This document shows, one piece after another, positions 48,483 through 62,600 of a stretch of 64,000 nt of DNA (its first letter is position 1; each line of letters begins with the position of its first letter). The position numbers were made by a program, and so were the translations under genes. The notes beneath the pieces were generated by a model. It was not told the DNA's origin. It was given only the letters and a program-made list of their open reading frames with translations, and did not search any database. The stretch is from Channa striata (Eukaryota; Chordata; Actinopteri; Anabantiformes; Channidae): the NCBI GenBank assembly GCA_033026295.1, contig CM065176.1, positions 5,155,705 to 5,219,704 of the forward strand, in the 5' to 3' direction.

Positions 48483-49997
48483 GTTGTTGTCTGGTGTTTA
48501 AAAGAGACATTTTGAGGATCCGCCAGTGGCTGTCAGGACCTCCCGCTGTCCAGTCAGATGATTATCGTCATCCTGCGGGGATCTGCAGGGCCAAATATGC
48601 CAGTGGCTCCAGACGAAAGCTAGGATCAGTTTCCACGACTGCGGTCACTTAGCTGACCCTGTGATCTTTGACCCCAGGGTCCCCACAGCTGAAAGTCCGA
48701 CAGGCTGGCCTCATACCTTCAGCTCTGTCCCTGTGTCATCATCACAACACTTTGCCATCCATCTATCATTACATCTACAGACACAGATGGACTCTCCATC
48801 TGCTCCCTTTGACAAAATTCTCCTCTTTTGTACAAAGCATCTTACAAAATATCTTTTTACATCTTTGTAGAATCATTAGTGACAAAAAAAACGAAACAAA
48901 GGAAACATGACAACAGGCTTGCAAAAATAAATCTCCGCAGTGGTTTCAAACATTTCAACGTCTGCCTTACACGAGCACATTGCATTAGTGCACTACAGCA
49001 TAAGCACAACTTTTGCAGCTCAGCTAAAAATTAATAAGTTAAATCAAAACCGTCAGATGAACCTCTCAATGTTCAAATGTCTGAAACCACGTGTTTTTTG
49101 TTCCCGACTTTCAAACACTACAGTGCGACTGTGGAGGGGGGCTTATGATGACTGTTACAGCGTAACAGCTTGTGTAGCAGCGTAGCTGGGCAGCTAACAG
49201 CCAGCGGGGAAAGAGAGCTGTGGCGCTGACGACAACACGAGGGGTGTTCAAGCGGCAGAGAAAGGATGAGGATTTGTTTTCCTGAGTTAGTTCACCTGGT
49301 GCGACGATGCAGTTAAGAGGTTTTCTCCAGATCAGTCTGTACACACACTCTCTTACGCACTTTCCTCTCTATTGTCCACATTCACTTACCATCGATCACT
49401 TCCTTTTTTTATCTCTCCCGCTCAAAGCTTGTACAGTAGATTTCCAGGATGGGTATGAAGTTGGCAAATACTTAGAAACCAAGTCTGATTTTGAGCAAGA
49501 TCCACAGTTTTCTACTGTAATCCTTCAAACTAAAGAAAATTATACTATTCAAAGACATATATGTCAACACTAGCATTGTCTGTCTGTTCTTGTGTGTGTC
49601 CCTCTCATTCTCTCCCATCACCCCGATTAATATTTTTTAAAAATGTGGCTGGCGATTGTGTAATGGCCAAAAGTGCAGCAATAGCAGAAGTTGTGTTGGT
49701 CATTGAAAACAATAGAGCAGAAAAGGCTGCAGACGGGTCGACCCACGAATGCAAAGGAAGAAGACACAGATGAAATCAACACGTTGTTGGTTGGAATCAA
49801 AAAGCAAGTCGATATGTTTGTATGGCGTCTATGGGTAGATGAGTTGCAGTGGCCCAGAAGTCTTCAGAAGTAAGTTTTCTTCCATGGTTGTGGGAGTTAT
49901 GGCTGCAGAGTCTGAACTAAAGGTGTCAGGGTGGTTATAGCGTGCGGGCTGGTTGCTAAGCGGGGTGGCTAATAAGTCCTGCAGCCCTACAGGGCTG

Positions 49998-50781
49998 TTA
50001 GAATTTCTCGTCAGGGATGGCTGTGTTGAAAGGGTGGTCCCAGAAGGTAGTGGTGATTCCAAAACCTGCAGAGATAATATAACGATGACATCAATTAGAT
50101 TAAGGACATAAGCAGAGTTAATCTAACCTAGATCCTCTATGTGCAAGAGGTTTACAGTCGGACACTGCTCACCGGCTTTCTGGTGCTCAAAGTGGTGTTT
50201 GACGTGGTAGGCCTTCAGGCTGTACAAATACGAGCCTCTCTTTGGGGAGCCATAGTGCAGGTAGTAGTGGATCATATCGTACACCACGTAGCCGCAAAGT
50301 CCTCCGACAAACACAGACGTGCCAATGATATGTGGGAGTGTGTGCTGGAGGATTAAATAGAAAATTCCCACCAATAGGGAGGTCAGACCAGGAGGGAAGA
50401 CCAGCCGAGAGCCGTCAAAAGGGGACTGTGGAAAAGAAGACGTGTGTGTTATGCACAGAGATGCAACACTGTGGAGGCGGGACGCTAAATCCTTAAGATG
50501 ACGTCATCTAGAGGAGTTTTCCGTTCAGATGTTGTCACGTGGTTGCTACATCTGTGGAGGTTACAGTGCTGGTCAACCTGCACCTCCAGAAGGCCTCCAA
50601 ATGACATCATCGAAACGGAAAAATCAACCAGATGATGTTATAATAGGAGTTTTTAGACGCAGAGGAATATGATAGCCTTTTTAATGTTGTTGTTTTTTTA
50701 GATTAGATTAGATTAGATTCAACTTTTTGTCATTACTCATTTACAAGTACAAGGCAATGAAATGCAGTAAAGTGTAGTATA

Positions 50782-50820
<39 letters not shown>

Positions 50821-53800
50821 CGTTATATTAACTAAATGTCTTTTTCAATTTTGTTATACATGTTACAATGAAAGTTCTATTTATTTCCATTCTATAAGAA
50901 ACCAGTTGAAATTTGATGAAGCTGCCCTTTTTATGTTAAACTTTTTTATGATTGGTTAAAGATTAACTAAACCCCTAACATAACATTAGCTAGAACGCTA
51001 ATGTTTCTATGTAATGTCACTTACATAGATACAGTCGATAAAGCTGTGATGAAATCAGATCAACTGATGCCTTCCTCCATTCATATTTATAACACAAAAT
51101 ATAGAATTTAAATACTTTGCATTAAAATGTCCATATACATTTGTTTTTAGACTAGAAAGTGTTTTTTTACGGTTTACTGACCATATTAAAAAATTAATTA
51201 ATCATTACCTCTGCTTTTTGCTATACAAAGAGCACATGACCAAAACAACTACGAGTTTTATGATTTCCCGGTGTTACCATTATGAGACTTGCTCCATGGC
51301 AGTGCATATTTCTACCTTGTGGTGCTGTCCGTGAAGTAGGAAGTGCAGCGTGATGAGGTAATAGTTATGAGCTGGTGGTTTCATGTGAAAAACAAAGCGA
51401 TGGATGCAATATTCGATGAACGTCCACAAGAACCAGCCCATCATAAAGAACAGTGGGAACGTGTACTTGTGGATCGGGATAGACATGTCTGAAAACAGAG
51501 AGACGTTGACATAAACCCACACTGACTGGAGATGAAAATGCTGAAAAACGAATAGATGGCGGCATATGGGTGTGTGCATATCCACAGGGGGAACGTGAAA
51601 CCATGAACGAAAAGAAAGGCATGCTTATGAGTGTGTGTGTTACCTGAAATGATGTCTATCCTGGTGGAGGTTTTTGCCAGGGTGGTGTAGCAGTACCAGC
51701 TGAAATAAAACACAATCGGAAGCCACACCACTGGGACCCAGTACCTGTAGGAAGAAAACACTTTCAACTCAGACTGCAGCATTTCCTACAAAACACACAA
51801 TTTGGGAACTGACTTTGTATTTGTAAGTGCTGGGGGTGCTACAAGAACACTATATTTTTTGCATAAAGTAAATTTCTGTAGGAATATTTATCTTTTTATG
51901 TTTCATTCACTGGCAACATGAACCTTGTGGAGCTCTTTTGTCTCACACACAACAGTGCTGCCGTGGCTTCACATCATTCTTGGTGTGGTACCAAGATGTG
52001 CAGCAATGTGCCATAAAGGCAGGGAGGAAGAAGACCGACAGCAAGTAAACACGGCTGTTTTATGAGGGATTGATAAATGTTTCTGTAAACACTACTTTTG
52101 TTCGTTCATTATTGTTCATGTTCTTCTTCTTCTTTACCAAAAAAGAAGAAAAAAAATCCTCCACAGCACAACTGTACCTAAAAGAACACTTATGGTAACA
52201 CGGTAAACAGAAATCTATTTGCTTTATCACATCCAGTAGTAATAACACACAAATAAGAGCGCCTTATCTCACCAGGAAGTCTTGGTGCCGGCCTCCAGGA
52301 GGGGGTTTCCGAACAATCGAATGGGTCTGTCAACTGGCTGGTGGACCCAGGCATCGTATTTCTCTCCAAGGTGACCCACCTGCCAGGCCAGGGGCTTCCT
52401 CCAGTCCACCAGATCCTGTGGAGACAAACGGTGAGACTCAAACATCTACTGAAGGCGAGTGTTTTCCCAGTTTGTCACCAGCAGAGGGAAGCAGAGAATT
52501 AAAAACAGATGACGCCCACAAGCAGGAAGCCAGTGGCTTTGGGTGTTTTTCGACTCATGCCTTCACTCTTTGCTGGTTGTAATTCAGTGAAGACAGAACA
52601 AACTGGCAGACGTCAGTCATACTGACAGCAGTGAGACCTGCAGCTGTGGCGTTCGTGAAAACTGAACTTTTAGATATGGATTAGAGTGTTTCAGATTATT
52701 GTACTCGGCTACATAAAATTGCACAGGTGATCATAATGTTACGCCTGATGGGTGCACGACTCACCTTTCACACCAAGCATCATGTGCAGTATACACACAA
52801 TCATAAACATAGACAGTTTAGCGTGCAATGGCAGTTTGCTGGCCTTGACTGCCCAGCTATCGGTCATATCACTCCAGAGTTATCAACCCACCTCGTAACA
52901 CCCATCTCTGTGCTTTATTGCCCCAGTTCACTGAGGTCGAGTGAATTAAAAACTGTTTACGCATTCAGCTAAAAGTAAATTAATTGCTTAAGGAAGGAGT
53001 AAAAAATGAACAAACAGGGTAGGATCATACCCCATCAACATGTCACACAACCAACGGACAAAAATAGTCAAAACGTGGGCAGCAGAAGTGGAGATAGTGT
53101 CCTGTCGTCCTCCTTAACAGTGTCCACATTATTTTTCCATGCAGCTCAACTGCCAACAGCTTTATCTGAGATTTGGGAGAGTTGTGCTCAGGCAGCCTGA
53201 CAAGCAGCGTAGGAAGTTCTGGTAACCTCGTGTCCTTTTCAGTAATTACACTTTCAGTGGTAGCTAAATTATATTTGTAAATCAACAACAATGCTGCTAC
53301 TGTACATCATTGTGTCATATTTTAAAACAATATCCAGTGTGACATAAATGGGCAGTAAATTACAACAACTGCTCTGAGATCAGTTGCCAGGTCTCGCTTT
53401 TGACACCTGCTACACTGATATTCTTGTTGATAATTGTCATGCTGGGGAGATAAGTAATAATAATCAACAAGATGCTCTTTTGTTATTGGACTTAAAAAGC
53501 TTTTGCCTTTAGGACATTTATTCTTACTGAAAAAGAAAGAAGTGAAATTTCTTGTCACATGGTGGAAGGGGTGAGTATCTTACTTGTGACTATTGCAGGA
53601 ACTTCCCACACAACAACTGCTGATAGTCTGAATCAAGGTGGAAAGACTCGCTATAGTGCAGAAAGCCTTCGTCTAGTGTTTGAAAAGTCACTGCCAGCAT
53701 TCATAGTCATTCACAGTCAGTATTTTCTGTGAGTATCAGCAGATGCCGGATGCACTCCTGTTCTTCTGAAAGGGTGACAGGTGAGGTTTGCTTGGAAAAA

Positions 53801-53937
53801 CTCACATACAGATACTGGTTTCTGTATGCAAAAATGAACAAGTGAGAAAAGACAAAAGAAACCGGGTCACATGCATGTGTGATGCCTCTCATTCATAAGA
53901 GTGAGACAGGTGCAGAGAAAACAGCACATATGCACGA

Positions 53938-53976
<39 letters not shown>

Positions 53977-56531
53977 CTCACTTCTCTAGACACTCAAATA
54001 ACCTATATGCTGCTGCAGTAGTTTGACCATAATTTGCTTACTTAATATGAACAGTTACAGCCAGACGTTAGAAAGTAAGGTTAAACTAAACGAGGATGAT
54101 GTACTGTTATTAATGTATTAAAGGATAATTTAAAATTAAAATTGATAAAATTGTAAAAATTGTTATAGTGTGTCACTCGCATGTGTTTCTGTGTTAAATT
54201 CCAGACTCGATAGACAACAAGTCATTGTTGTAGGCCGAGTGGCCTGAGAGATCATTTGGCCCATGGGCCAGAGCCGTTAAAGTTTAAAAGAGCTCAGATT
54301 TTTAAAAAGTGCATCCGCAACAAAAAGATAAAATAAAATAACTCAAATATAAAGACCAACAACTTAAAACTATGCAAAAGAGGCACAAAATGACCAGAAT
54401 GACTGAAACTAAATCCAAAAACAGAAGCAAAACACTGAACTGAACACAAAATAAAATAACAATTAAAATATATTTATAATAAATATATAAATATATATAT
54501 ACATTTATAATAAAATGACTACTGCCAGAGTCTCAAAATGACCAAAGGGGGGAAAACAAAAAGGTGAGTGGCCCTTCTCATGTTTTTCCTGCCATTGTCC
54601 AGGGGCCTATTTTCTCATAATACGTCCACAGGGACACTCATAACCCGAGTTAAACGCCTTTTCTTTGGGGACAGACAGTATGAGCCGAACATTGGACTAA
54701 ACTTTCCCATCCTGATAATGACATATTCGATAAAGCATATGTTTTTGTAAATTCAATAAAATCTCCCAGTTATGTGGGATAATCTGCAAGTGCAAATTTT
54801 TCGCTGTGGGCACAGCCTCGCCACTTACTTATCCAATCCATTAGTACTTCCATAAAGTTTACGAAGGCCCCTGAAGATCCAGCCGCCAGTTGAGTGTGTA
54901 TCGTGCAGAGCAGAAGCAATAAAAACATGTGTAACGGTCAAAGTTGCTGTAATAAAACTGACAGTGTGTTAAGTTGTGCAGAAAACAACAGGCGGCTGCA
55001 AAGCTGCAGGCAGCCTCTCAGCAGCTGTGGCCGTGCTTATTGTTACCTGGGGCACAGGATAAATAAATGCGACGTTTTCGCAGATGATTCTCAGAATGGA
55101 TGTTTCTAGTCATCTGCTCAGCACACGTGAGCGGACGGAGCGTTTTGTTTGGCCGACGGTGGAGTGCACCTCCTGTTCCTCTGAACTACTCTGTTCTGTG
55201 TCGCCCGCACTCGCCTTAATGTGTGTTTGTGTCGCTGCACTGCTGTATCCACACAGTGTGGGTGCTAAAAAATACAATTAAAGATATAAACAATAGGGCA
55301 TAATATGAAACAATAGAAGTTTCACATCCCACGGCCCATTTTACTCAACACGCTGACACCGGGCAACAAAGGGAACAAGACAGACTGGTTGATGTGGTAA
55401 GGACCTGGCATGCTGACATAGCTGCTGGAGGGTGAATAACCTGATGACTGTTCACTCTTTATCTGACCCCCCCTTCCCACCTCATTACTACACACACACA
55501 CACACACACACACACTTTTCCTCTGTTTGGTAGCTCTCATTCCTGACCACAGCATTTAACCTCGTACAGATTCAACAAACACACAAAGAGAGACTGTACG
55601 TAGAAACACACTCCCTCCCTTGTCATCCCATACCAGCTTAAACTAAACACAGACACACACACACACACACACACACAGACACACATACCTTGTCCAGGTC
55701 CACAGAGCTGCAGAGGTTGTACGGGTTGTCCTCGTCCTCCTCGCTGACCTTCTCATGTGTTGTCTTTTTGGCCGTTTTTCCTTCTGTCTGTTCGCTGGCC
55801 TTCCTCCTCTCTCTCACAGTCTGAAAAAGAATGGGACAAGAATGAATAAGGACAGCGAGGAAACCCAACGGTGATCACATTTGTGAAGAGACAGACAAAT
55901 GGATGGCTCATTTGTTCCCCTGGAGGTTGTCACTTTTGATTTACTGCCTAACAGAAAACACAATAAAACAACCATGTGTGCTTGGCTTTACACTATGCTT
56001 TGTCAATGACAGACACCTGCTCATCCAAAGGGAGTCGAACCACTGACCCTATGGTCAAAGGACGACAGTGTGTGTAATGTGAGTCACACAGACCGTTATT
56101 GACATGACTGATCTTGCGTCTCTGGTGAATGCAGCCACCTAATGTTAAAATCTATAATCTATATTGTTGGGACGACCACGTGACTTGCACCACCAAGCTA
56201 TAGGTTTGCAACCTTTAAACACCTTTGTATTAGTGACATGCACCTACAATTGTTCTGTCAACCTTTGCACAGCTATAAGAACAAACCAGTGCAGCTGCGA
56301 CCTGTAAAACAGCTCTGCGTGCTCTTCACCAAGAGCTGGAGAGAGACCTGACGAGTGTGCAGCTGCGTGCGACTATGGAAAATGTCCAATAATCACCAAG
56401 TGTTTCCCTTATCAAGTTTCCCCTTTGAGTATAAGCGAGAAAACGGGTTGAAATGAAACACTGTCGGCTTGTAAACACACTTTGACTCACCCCGAAGCTC
56501 TCATAGATCTGTGAGGACGCAGACGGGTGTT
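49998..56531 (-). CDS. Fatty acid 2-hydroxylase (fa2h), 5'-partial
   Basis: ER di-metal enzyme that adds a 2-hydroxyl to fatty acids used for ceramide and galactolipids, such as those of myelin. Exons in gene order: 56531-56491, 55820-55689, 52415-52273, 51744-51644, 51488-51316, 50425-50173, 50065-49998 (stop TAA). All phases join; about 303 residues are present against 372 in human. Key blocks: DLVDWRKPLAWQVGHLGEKY; HQPVDRPIRLF; membrane segment VPVVWLPIVFYFSWYCY; histidine boxes EYCIHRFVFHMKPP, LHFLLHGQHHK, YDMIHYYLHYGSP and AYHVKHHFEHQKAG, which hold the metal ligands of the hydroxylase fold. The C-terminus is FGITTTFWDHPFNTAIPDE-KF. The N-terminal cytochrome b5 part with its HPGG heme motif is absent. 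It should lie in one exon upstream of 56531, and I did not find it before the window end. The short exon at 56531-56491 is less certain than the rest. Confidence 0.94.
50699..50785. repeat. (GATTA)n plus adjoining dispersed-repeat fragment
   Basis: Four GATTA units lead into CAACTTTTTGTCATTACTC and AAGTACAAGGCAATGAAATG, a common teleost repeat terminus of unassigned class. It lies in a fa2h intron and runs on into a TA repeat. Confidence 0.5.
50783..50815. repeat. (TA)n microsatellite
   Basis: About 16 TA units in the fa2h intron between exons 51488-51316 and 50425-50173. Confidence 0.9.
53941..53974. repeat. (CA)n microsatellite
   Basis: About 17 CA units in the 3.3 kb fa2h intron. Confidence 0.95.
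55490..55515. repeat. (CA)n microsatellite
   Basis: About 13 CA units in the same fa2h intron, near its 5' end in gene orientation. Confidence 0.9.
55651..55685. repeat. (CA)n microsatellite abutting a fa2h splice donor
   Basis: On the gene strand the intron starts GTATGTGTGTCTG and runs directly into TG repeats, so the 5' splice site is continuous with the microsatellite. Confidence 0.9.
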
Positions 56532-58018
56532 CTGTGAGAAGCACACAGGAATAAAATTATTTGGCATAGACTCAAACTGCTCTTGTTTTATGTTTTTCCA
56601 ATAGATTGGGCTTGGGATTTTATGGTGGGATGTTCTAGGAACATGTGCATCTGGGAATCTGTATTCATGCATGAAAAATTAACTAGAACATGATTTCTTA
56701 GCTGATTTGTCCACATGAGTCAGCTGAGTATAAAATAGAGTAAATACTGCGGATGTTTTCAGTTTGGTAGTTGGAAATGAACAGATACACATCAGCACTC
56801 AGAAACACAAACCGAGGCACATTCTGTTTTCACACCGTGTGCTTTACACCCCTATTAGAAGCCACACAATAAAAAAATAATAATGTAGAACTCGTTTGGT
56901 GATTTTATGACCATCTCCCACTTAGAAGACAGATTTCAAAAGGTGTAGAACATAACAGATTCTGAAGGCTTCTAGAGAAAGACTTTATTCAAAATAAATG
57001 ATTTTAGTGGTGAATAACTCTCCCCATGTAGACCAGGAAGTTGTTGGTGGAACGGATTTCCTGAAGTGGCCCCAGCTTTAAACTGGAAACCATCCCATTA
57101 ACCACTGCATATAAATACAAATAAATATGCGGTTTTCATTAGTCAACACCGCGAGGAACTCCTCACAGGGTGTTGGCAGCTCTCTGCACCGGTGATGAGA
57201 TATGAATGTGTGTGAAATGAGCCGTTCGTGACATCGCAGCACTAGTTTGAAAAACGGGTTTCGCGAATTGGAACAGAGTTGACGTTTGAATCTGTTACAA
57301 CTGACATGGAGCCGTGAAGGAGCCCAGTGCAAACAGCTTGTTCTTTGCATGTGCTGCTCTCACACACAGGAAACAGTGAAAATTGAGTTTGCTGCTTCCC
57401 TTTAAACTGTGACTAAACATTCAATAAACCAACGCATTTCTGCTAAGGTCACTATCATCATCCATCTCTCATCTGCTGTCGGCTGATGCCACTGCTGCCT
57501 GTCCTTTGCATCCACCACTGTCTGCTTCTGTCTCTGAGGTGAAATAATCATCAGACACATGCCTAAACACACGTGTGTTACACATAAAACACAGCAAACA
57601 CACACGTTTATATTTGTTCTCAGATTTTCCCTAGCACAACGCATTCACCAGCCCCTAATCCTGAATAATCACACCTGAATGTCTCGTAACCGTAACCTAA
57701 TCCCAATATTAAACCAGGACAGCCCTCAGAGAGACATTTGGACTTGTTAGGACCAGGAAAAAGTCCTCAGGCTTTTGCCAAAGGTCCTTTTTTGGCCCTA
57801 ACCACAGACCGTTGACATCACGATGGCAACGTTTCCCCCCCCAAATAAAAAAAATTGTCTGCTGAGTCAATGTTAATCTGCATTATTATCAGGAAGAGGT
57901 TCCAATGTCCATCAGTGCAACGTCATTTGTTTAGTGTTGTTATAGGTGATGCTCTGCCTGGTGATACAGACGTGACACGAAAACAATCACTCAGCGACAC
58001 AAACAAGGGTAGCATGGC

Positions 58019-58046
58019 CAACACACACACACACACACACACACAC
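58019..58046. repeat. (CA)n microsatellite
   Basis: About 14 CA units. Confidence 0.9.
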
Positions 58047-58514
58047 TTTCTCTTTTATTGTTCTCACTGCCATTCTTAAGCTGCACACACGCACGAACAC
58101 ATCTATACTTGTGAGGACACTCCTTAACATTATACAATCCCTAATTCTCACCCTGACCCTAAAACCCAGTGTTGACCCTCAAAAATCCCTTTAAAAGTTT
58201 TGGGACCGGCCAAAATGTCCTCACTTCCCCAAAATGTCCTCACTCTGTTGTCTGTATGTACAGGAACGCACGCAAGGCACACCAAAGCAAGCAGCGTAAT
58301 TGCATGTGAAAGTAGCAACAAGCAGACACGCCCTTCATATCACAGGCAGCCATGGCGTATGTGCGCCTGGAAGTACTGCGTTATCCGGGTGTTCAGTGAG
58401 GCGAAACTCGCCCCACTTTACACACAGAGGCGTAACAAAGCGGAGTGCAGTTGTGGGCCGTCACTGAATTCTCCAGGTGTGGTGTGTTTGGAGGAGGTGT
58501 GGCCTGTGAGGAAC

Positions 58515-58537
58515 TTTTTTTTTTTTTTTTTTTTTTT
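58515..58537. repeat. T23 homopolymer
   Basis: Uninterrupted T tract; could be the A-tail of an old retroposed copy on the minus strand, but no body is recognisable. Confidence 0.9.
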
Positions 58538-58798
58538 AATTGAATAAGACATGGTGTGATGGTGATGTATCAGTACGGTGAGCTCAATCAGAAAATATGT
58601 GGAGTGAAAAGGAAAAAGACCAATAGTTGTAATGGCATAGTGTGCCAGAGATGAGTTCAACTGACCACATGGTCAGTGCGGACGGGCTGCGGATGTGGCG
58701 TGCAGTTAAATATAATAAAACTAGTACATCCTGAAACATTCCACATAAATAGGTCAAAACAATAGCATTTACTGTGTGACTACACTATAGCTAAAGAG

Positions 58799-58996
58799 AA
58801 ATGGTCTGCACTCATATAGGGCTTTTCTACCTGTTGGTACTCAAAGAGCTTTACACTGCTTCTTATCTACCCATTCACACTCACATTCATGCACCGGGAG
58901 CAGCAGGTTCAGTGTCTTGCTCAAGGACACTTTGACATGAGATCAGAGGAGCCGGGGATTGAACCAACAACTGTAGGATTGGTGGACGACTGCGCT
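58799..58996. mobile_element. Dispersed teleost repeat (AAATGGTCTGCACT...CTCAAAG type)
   Basis: AAATGGTCTGCACTCATATAG, TACTCAAAGAGCTTTACACTG, GTTCAGTGTCTTGCTCAAGG and GGGGATTGAACCAACAACTG in this order are the hallmark of a very abundant fish repeat. Its class is not certain (probably a LINE- or SINE-derived end). Confidence 0.6.
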
Positions 58997-59555
58997 ACCA
59001 ACTGGAAGCCTGCTCTTTCTGTAGTCATCCTGAAAAGTGTCACCAGTGGTCGAGGAGTGCTCATCTCTGCCCCGTCTTCTGAACAAATCAAACCACTTCT
59101 GAGTCAAACAAAACCAAAATCTTATGCCGGTAACTTTTTACTTTAACTTTTTTATTATATACATACATATATGTATGTATATAATCATTCATTTAATGTG
59201 ATGTTACACTGACAGACGAAACAGGAATTTGACGAGTGCATCCGCAAGCAACATATAAATAAAAATATAGAATAAAAGATCAAAATTATGCACATCACTT
59301 CAATTCCACTATCTCAGCTGCTCAGATTACACAACAGAGTTTCACTATACAATGTGCCAATATCTGACAGCCTTTCAATATGCTCACATGCTTTGCATTC
59401 ATGTCACGGTCAATGTGTTTGCCAAACACACAAAGCAAATAGATAGCTCACGATTAAGCCTTGACAAATATGTGCAAACCTTTTTCACACACACACAAAC
59501 ACACACACACCCCATTTTAAGGTACATTTTTACCCAAACAGAAGGTAGAAGCCCT

Positions 59556-59558
<3 letters not shown>

Positions 59559-59608
<50 letters not shown>
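59559..59608. repeat. (CA)n microsatellite, long
   Basis: About 25 CA units. A shorter interrupted CA run lies at 59488-59510. Confidence 0.95.
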
Positions 59609-59610
<2 letters not shown>

Positions 59611-62600
59611 GCATCTTCTATTTCATAATGTGCTCATAAAGCAAATCATACCCAGTGTGCAACACAGAGACTCGCTCTCCAAGGAGGCGACGATGGAAAC
59701 AAACTCGTAACTACAGTAGGACCCGTGGCCACATCGCTCGCAACAGCTCCACAGTAACAGAAAAGAAGAGCTCAGTTTGTACCATCACAGTGTTCACACA
59801 GGAACACAAACTGGTTCACACGACTTCACCCATTTTCAACGTGCCTTCTGCGGCTTTAGTTTAGCGTGTAAATGTGCATTAATGCTTTTAAACTTCCCTC
59901 TGACGTCGCTGTATTAAAATGTTTCACTGCTTCTAGCTGAGAATCTCCTCCAGATGACAGGGCAGTTAGGATGATGTCATCTGGGGGAGCTCTGAAAAAG
60001 CAGGATGACCATGATTACAAATGTGTTACAAAAGTGTGAACATCAAGATGGCACAATCTGAGCTGAAGGTTCCTCCATGTGATGTCATCGGGTGGCCTTT
60101 TTTCATCTAGAGCAGAGAGATAATTGAGTGTATGGGGAAGTCAGAGGGTTTATATAAGTTCAACATCAGTGAAGGTGTCATAAAAGTGTGAAGAGTCATA
60201 AAAACATCAGCAGGCAGTGCGTGTGTCATGTGGATTAGGGGGTTTTTCATATTAATCCCATCAACAAGGGTGGAACTAGAACAGTGACAGTATTTAACAA
60301 ATGCTACTTATGATCCACTTAGTATTTTTTTAATCATTTAATTGTTTCTGTCAAGAAGAAAAAAGCCAGCAGAAGCTTTGACATAAGTCGCATACAGTGA
60401 TTCATCACTCAGTCAGGTGACAGACTAGCACATGCTACTGTTGGGCTGACACAATCTTCATCTCAACCATCGTAGTTTAGTCGTCAGCATGCAAACTTTT
60501 GCAAATCAGTTAGGTATCACAATACAGTTCAGTGCAAAAGTTAATAAGCATCCCCTTATTATGAAATGGCAAAAAGGTTTCTTCAACAATGTAATATTTA
60601 ATGCACAATCACCAAAATACAAAAGATTGTTATCTGAAATACCAGAAATGGTCAACAAGTGTATATACACAACTTATTTTTGTAAAATTATATTAGCGCA
60701 AATCTTTACATCCCCTTGACGAATGTATTAAATTATTTCAAAGCTATTTGCACAAGCTGAATGTGTATTAATATAATATTAATGAAAGAAATCTTTGTTT
60801 CGCTCTTTTTCCCCCATCAAAATAAGGGGAAATTCAGCCTTTGTGCTAAACTGTATTTACATTCCATTTACATTAACACCATTTCCAGTTATGTGAACAG
60901 AAAGCCTAGTCCCCTGTCAGCTCTGCAACCTACATCATGCATTTTCAATTTAGCTGTGTATAAACAGAACTTTAAATTATTATTTCTTTAAGTTAATAGT
61001 ATTATTAATTAGTTAATAAGTTAATATTTCCAGTACGTTGTATATTGATATGCTTAATCCTAAATAATAGTGGTGCAGTTCGACCAATCCAGGATTCATC
61101 TTGTCAGACCAACAATGGGATGACGGACTGTTTACTGACTACAAGGACAAATTAGGGCCAAAGCCCCAACCGAAGCCGTTCCTGTTGGTAAAACCATTCA
61201 TAGCTTGAGAAAAGCCTTTGCCTATGACGACCTTTCACTTACTTGCTTTTTTTTTACCAAACCCATCTTCAGTGAGAACAGCTTAATGGTTTTACTAGCG
61301 CTGTTAAATTGTGACTACTAAAGCTTTAAATTGGGCTAAATCTTAACCAAAGTGGTTGTAATTCACATGTGTATTTAAACGACACTAAAAATGTGCCTGC
61401 AATAAAAGGCTTTGCCGCCAATCTCTGATAATCTCTTATAAAACGTTCTGAAATGTTAATGTCCCGCTTCTGATTTGAGACGTAGAGGAGGTTCTTGCAT
61501 ATTTTTCTGAGAGATTATTTGAAGTTAGTGTCGGAGAACAGAAAACATGAATGGGATGCCACTGCACCGTATGTACACGGTCATCCTTCATCAGTTTCTC
61601 CGTGGAACCCTGGCGGAACCCACAAAGAGAGCACCGGCCTTCGATGTGTTTCACAGCGCTGTCATTTCCGGGTCGCACACTACAAGAGTCATTTTAATAT
61701 CAGTCGTTGCCCATTATTTAATCTGTGTAATTCACTAATATGCCAGTCCATTTTAATGCAGACTACTACTACTTTAAAAAAAGCACCACGGGGCTAATTC
61801 CTGAGAGGATTATTAGCATGCCATAAGCGAACAACAATGTGCGTGAAGGCTTCATTAGTATGGCATCACATATCTTTATTTGCTTCCACGAAACCAACTG
61901 AACCACCTCTTCCTGATGGTTGACCTACTTCTTCGTGGTGTAGAAAGTCACACAAGTGGCACACTGAAACTCCAACTATTCATCTGACCACACTTCCATC
62001 TAGGTGTGTATCGACTCTTGTACCGTGGCTCCATTTTTCTAGTGAAAAAAAACTGATAAGACAGAGTAGTTTGTTGCCATTTTGTAAAAATAGATTTTGT
62101 TTCGTTTTGTTTTTAATTTGGCTGAACACATCGGGTGACCTGCTGTCAGCATTTCAGTTTCCACTCTTTCATATTCCTATGATAAGTAAGGCTGCCTGTG
62201 GTTGAAAAAAAATGTCAATATTCTGTATCTATACCAGCACTATCAATTCTACCAAGCACACACGGCTTAACAATTTACTGATAAACTAGGATTCTGTCCA
62301 GAATTGCTTCATACTTTGGGCTACAGTCTCATGTGGATGAGTCACATATTGTAGATATACATATAAAAAAAAACCTCACACATACTCACATCCCCGGGGC
62401 AGGATATCAGTGCTGGAGCGAGTGTTGCAATGAAAGTTTTTCAAAAACTAAAATATGTCACACTATTCATATTATTAAGTATTCTTAATGTGAGGATGTG
62501 CCATCAAGCCTCTAGTGATGTTTTTCACAGCGTTGACGCTCCCTCCTAATTAATCAGCTCTTATTTATTGTCTGTCTCTAGTTTTTTTATTAGCATATTA

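Larger units (their letters stand above)
44685..49990. other. Intergenic region between ano10 5' end and fa2h 3' end
   Basis: No coding exon recognised. Donor-like sites in ano10 orientation (44775, 45627, 46030) are possible ends of noncoding first exons, but no promoter could be placed with confidence. The part next to 50 kb should hold the fa2h 3' UTR. Confidence 0.55.

Noticed and set aside
57078..57350. Possible fa2h first exon (contains an ACACCCTG stretch on the minus strand)
   Set aside because: No HPGG or other cytochrome b5 pattern in frame and no suitable donor phase.
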